Shown: positions 1-5,824 of the stretch, piece after piece
Layout of the letters: each line of letters starts with the position of its first letter
How positions within the stretch are numbered: the stretch's first letter is position 1
Assembly: GCA_003105245.1 (NCBI GenBank)
Contig: PQAI01000300.1
Coordinates: 8,288-14,111, forward strand
DNA length: 5,824 nucleotides
DNA from: Betaproteobacteria bacterium
GTDB lineage: Bacteria > Pseudomonadota > Gammaproteobacteria > Burkholderiales > Usitatibacteraceae
Direction: 5' to 3'
The notes under the pieces: model-generated
Told to the model about the DNA's origin: nothing
Seen by the model: only the letters and a program-made list of their open reading frames with translations
The model's database searches: none
Translations under genes and position numbers: made by a program

Positions 1-233
1 CTCGAACGCTACGAGCGCCTCGCGGCCGAGGCGCGCGCCACGCTCTCGCGTGCGCTCGCCGCCGGCGGCAGCACGCTGCGCGACTTCGTCGGAAGCGACG
101 GCGAACCCGGCCACTTCCAGCTCGAGTACGCCGTGTACGGGCGCGAGGGCGAGCCTTGCCCGGCCTGCGGGCGGGCGCTGCGCGCCACCCGCCACGCCGG
201 TCGGGCCACGTTCTACTGCGGCGCCTGCCAGCG

Positions 234-237
<4 letters not shown>
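1..237 (+). CDS. mutM: Formamidopyrimidine-DNA glycosylase (Fpg/MutM), C-terminal fragment
   Basis: This is the last 78 codons of a gene that begins before the window, ending at TGA 235-237. Fpg removes oxidised purines such as 8-oxoguanine from DNA and cuts the backbone by beta/delta elimination, in base excision repair. The visible part carries the family's typical C-terminal sequence: GGSTLRDFV at fragment residues 22-30, then [11 protein letters not shown], and a four-cysteine zinc finger C53-X2-C56-X16-C73-X2-C76 ending in CQR. Arg68 in the segment GRATFYC corresponds to the DNA-contacting finger arginine known in the family. The catalytic N-terminal Pro and Glu lie outside the window. 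The ending is complete and shows no damage. The stop codon overlaps the start of the downstream GTPase gene as ATGA, so the two are probably co-transcribed and translationally coupled. Nei-type glycosylases share the fold, but the GGSTLRDFV and VYGREG signatures point to Fpg. Confidence 0.96.
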
Positions 238-5255
<5,018 letters not shown>

Positions 5256-5259
<4 letters not shown>

Positions 5260-5824
5260 GCGCCTGGCTTCGCGTGCACCGACTCGCCCTGGCCGACGCC
5301 GCGCGCCGGCTGGCGGCCCAGCCCCTGGCGAGCGTGCTGTCGATCGCCGTCATCGCGCTGGCGGTGGCCCTTCCCGTGCTCGCTTCCGCCTTCGTGCAAA
5401 GCGTGGCCCGCGCCACGGCCGTCCTGGACACCGATCCGCACGTGAACGTGTTCCTCGCCCTCGATGCCACCGACGAGGATGTCCGTCGCGTCGAGGCGGC
5501 ACTCAAGGCCCACCCGGAGACGGCCTCGGTGCGCTTCGTGCCACGCGCCAAGGCCCTGGAGGAGCTCAAGGCCACCACGCACCTGGCGGAGCTTCTCGCC
5601 AACCTGGACCGCAATCCCCTGCCACACGCCTTCTCCGTGCGCACCCGCTCCAGCCAGGCGGCCCGCCTCGCCGCCGCCCGCGCCGACTGGACGAAGCTGC
5701 CGAAGGTCGACCAGGTGTCGGCCGAGTTCGAATGGGCCGAGAAGATCTCGCGCTGGACGAGCTTCGCCCACCGGGCCCTGGCCGGACTGGCCCTCGTGCT
5801 GGCCGCGGCCGTGCTCTTCATCGT
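5256..5824 (+). CDS. ftsX: Cell division protein FtsX, N-terminal part (cut by window edge)
   Basis: An open frame of 189 codons runs off the right edge without a stop; full FtsX proteins are usually around 300 residues or more. FtsX is the inner-membrane partner of FtsE and transmits ATPase state across the membrane to cell-wall hydrolase activators. Visible parts are a short cytoplasmic N terminus with basic residues (1-22), a first membrane helix about 24-47 (SVLSIAVIALAVALPVLAS region), and a periplasmic domain about 48-170 with the family-typical VNVFL strand. A second membrane helix begins near residue 173 (ALAGLALVLAAAVLF) and is cut off. The start is fixed by the ATGA overlap with ftsE, which also identifies the gene. 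No Shine-Dalgarno sequence is visible, so coupling to ftsE is likely. Membership of the MacB/LolC-like permease superfamily is known for FtsX, but the partner gene makes FtsX the clear choice. Confidence 0.94.

Noticed and set aside
156..233. An earlier GTPase start at the ATG at 156
   Set aside because: The extra 26 residues would overlap the mutM zinc finger and are an Arg/Pro-rich frame-shifted reading of it. The ATG at 234 overlaps the mutM stop in the usual coupled way.

Overview
The window is a gene-dense stretch of GC-rich bacterial chromosome. Every gene recognised fits a Gram-negative proteobacterium. The neighbourhood ferredoxin–coaD–rsmD, divergent from ftsY–ftsE–ftsX, is a known proteobacterial arrangement. 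The GC-rich codon usage and the lone TAAAAT-type AT island upstream of ftsY make a betaproteobacterium the best guess; this is inference, and no marker in the window settles the class. There are no mobile elements, tRNA or rRNA genes, CRISPR arrays or long repeats. The only gap between genes longer than a few bases is 64 bp (3598-3661).

Left block, + strand: the 3' end of mutM (formamidopyrimidine-DNA glycosylase, zinc finger intact) runs through an ATGA overlap into a 650-residue dynamin-family GTPase. The GTPase gene ends tail-to-tail with the next block, and both stop codons lie in one CTAG palindrome at 2183-2186.

Middle block, - strand, read right to left: rsmD (16S rRNA m2G966 methyltransferase), coaD (phosphopantetheine adenylyltransferase) and a YfhL/Alvin-type 2[4Fe-4S] ferredoxin form a tight three-gene operon. 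rsmD and coaD overlap by ATGA. The ferredoxin start lies 9 bases after the coaD stop.

Right block, + strand: ftsY (SRP receptor), ftsE (ABC ATPase) and ftsX (membrane partner, cut off by the window edge inside its second membrane helix) are chained by ATGA overlaps. In many proteobacteria rpoH follows ftsX, but it is outside this window. FtsY targets ribosomes making membrane proteins to the inner membrane. FtsEX is the divisome ABC complex that controls cell-wall hydrolases.

Most of the window is conserved housekeeping DNA and I see no clear novel system. The least explained element is the dynamin-like GTPase translationally coupled to a DNA-repair glycosylase. Secondary points are the hairpins around the shared stop codons, the compact divergent rsmD/ftsY promoter region with a possible leaderless rsmD transcript, and the strong reliance on overlap-coupled translation.
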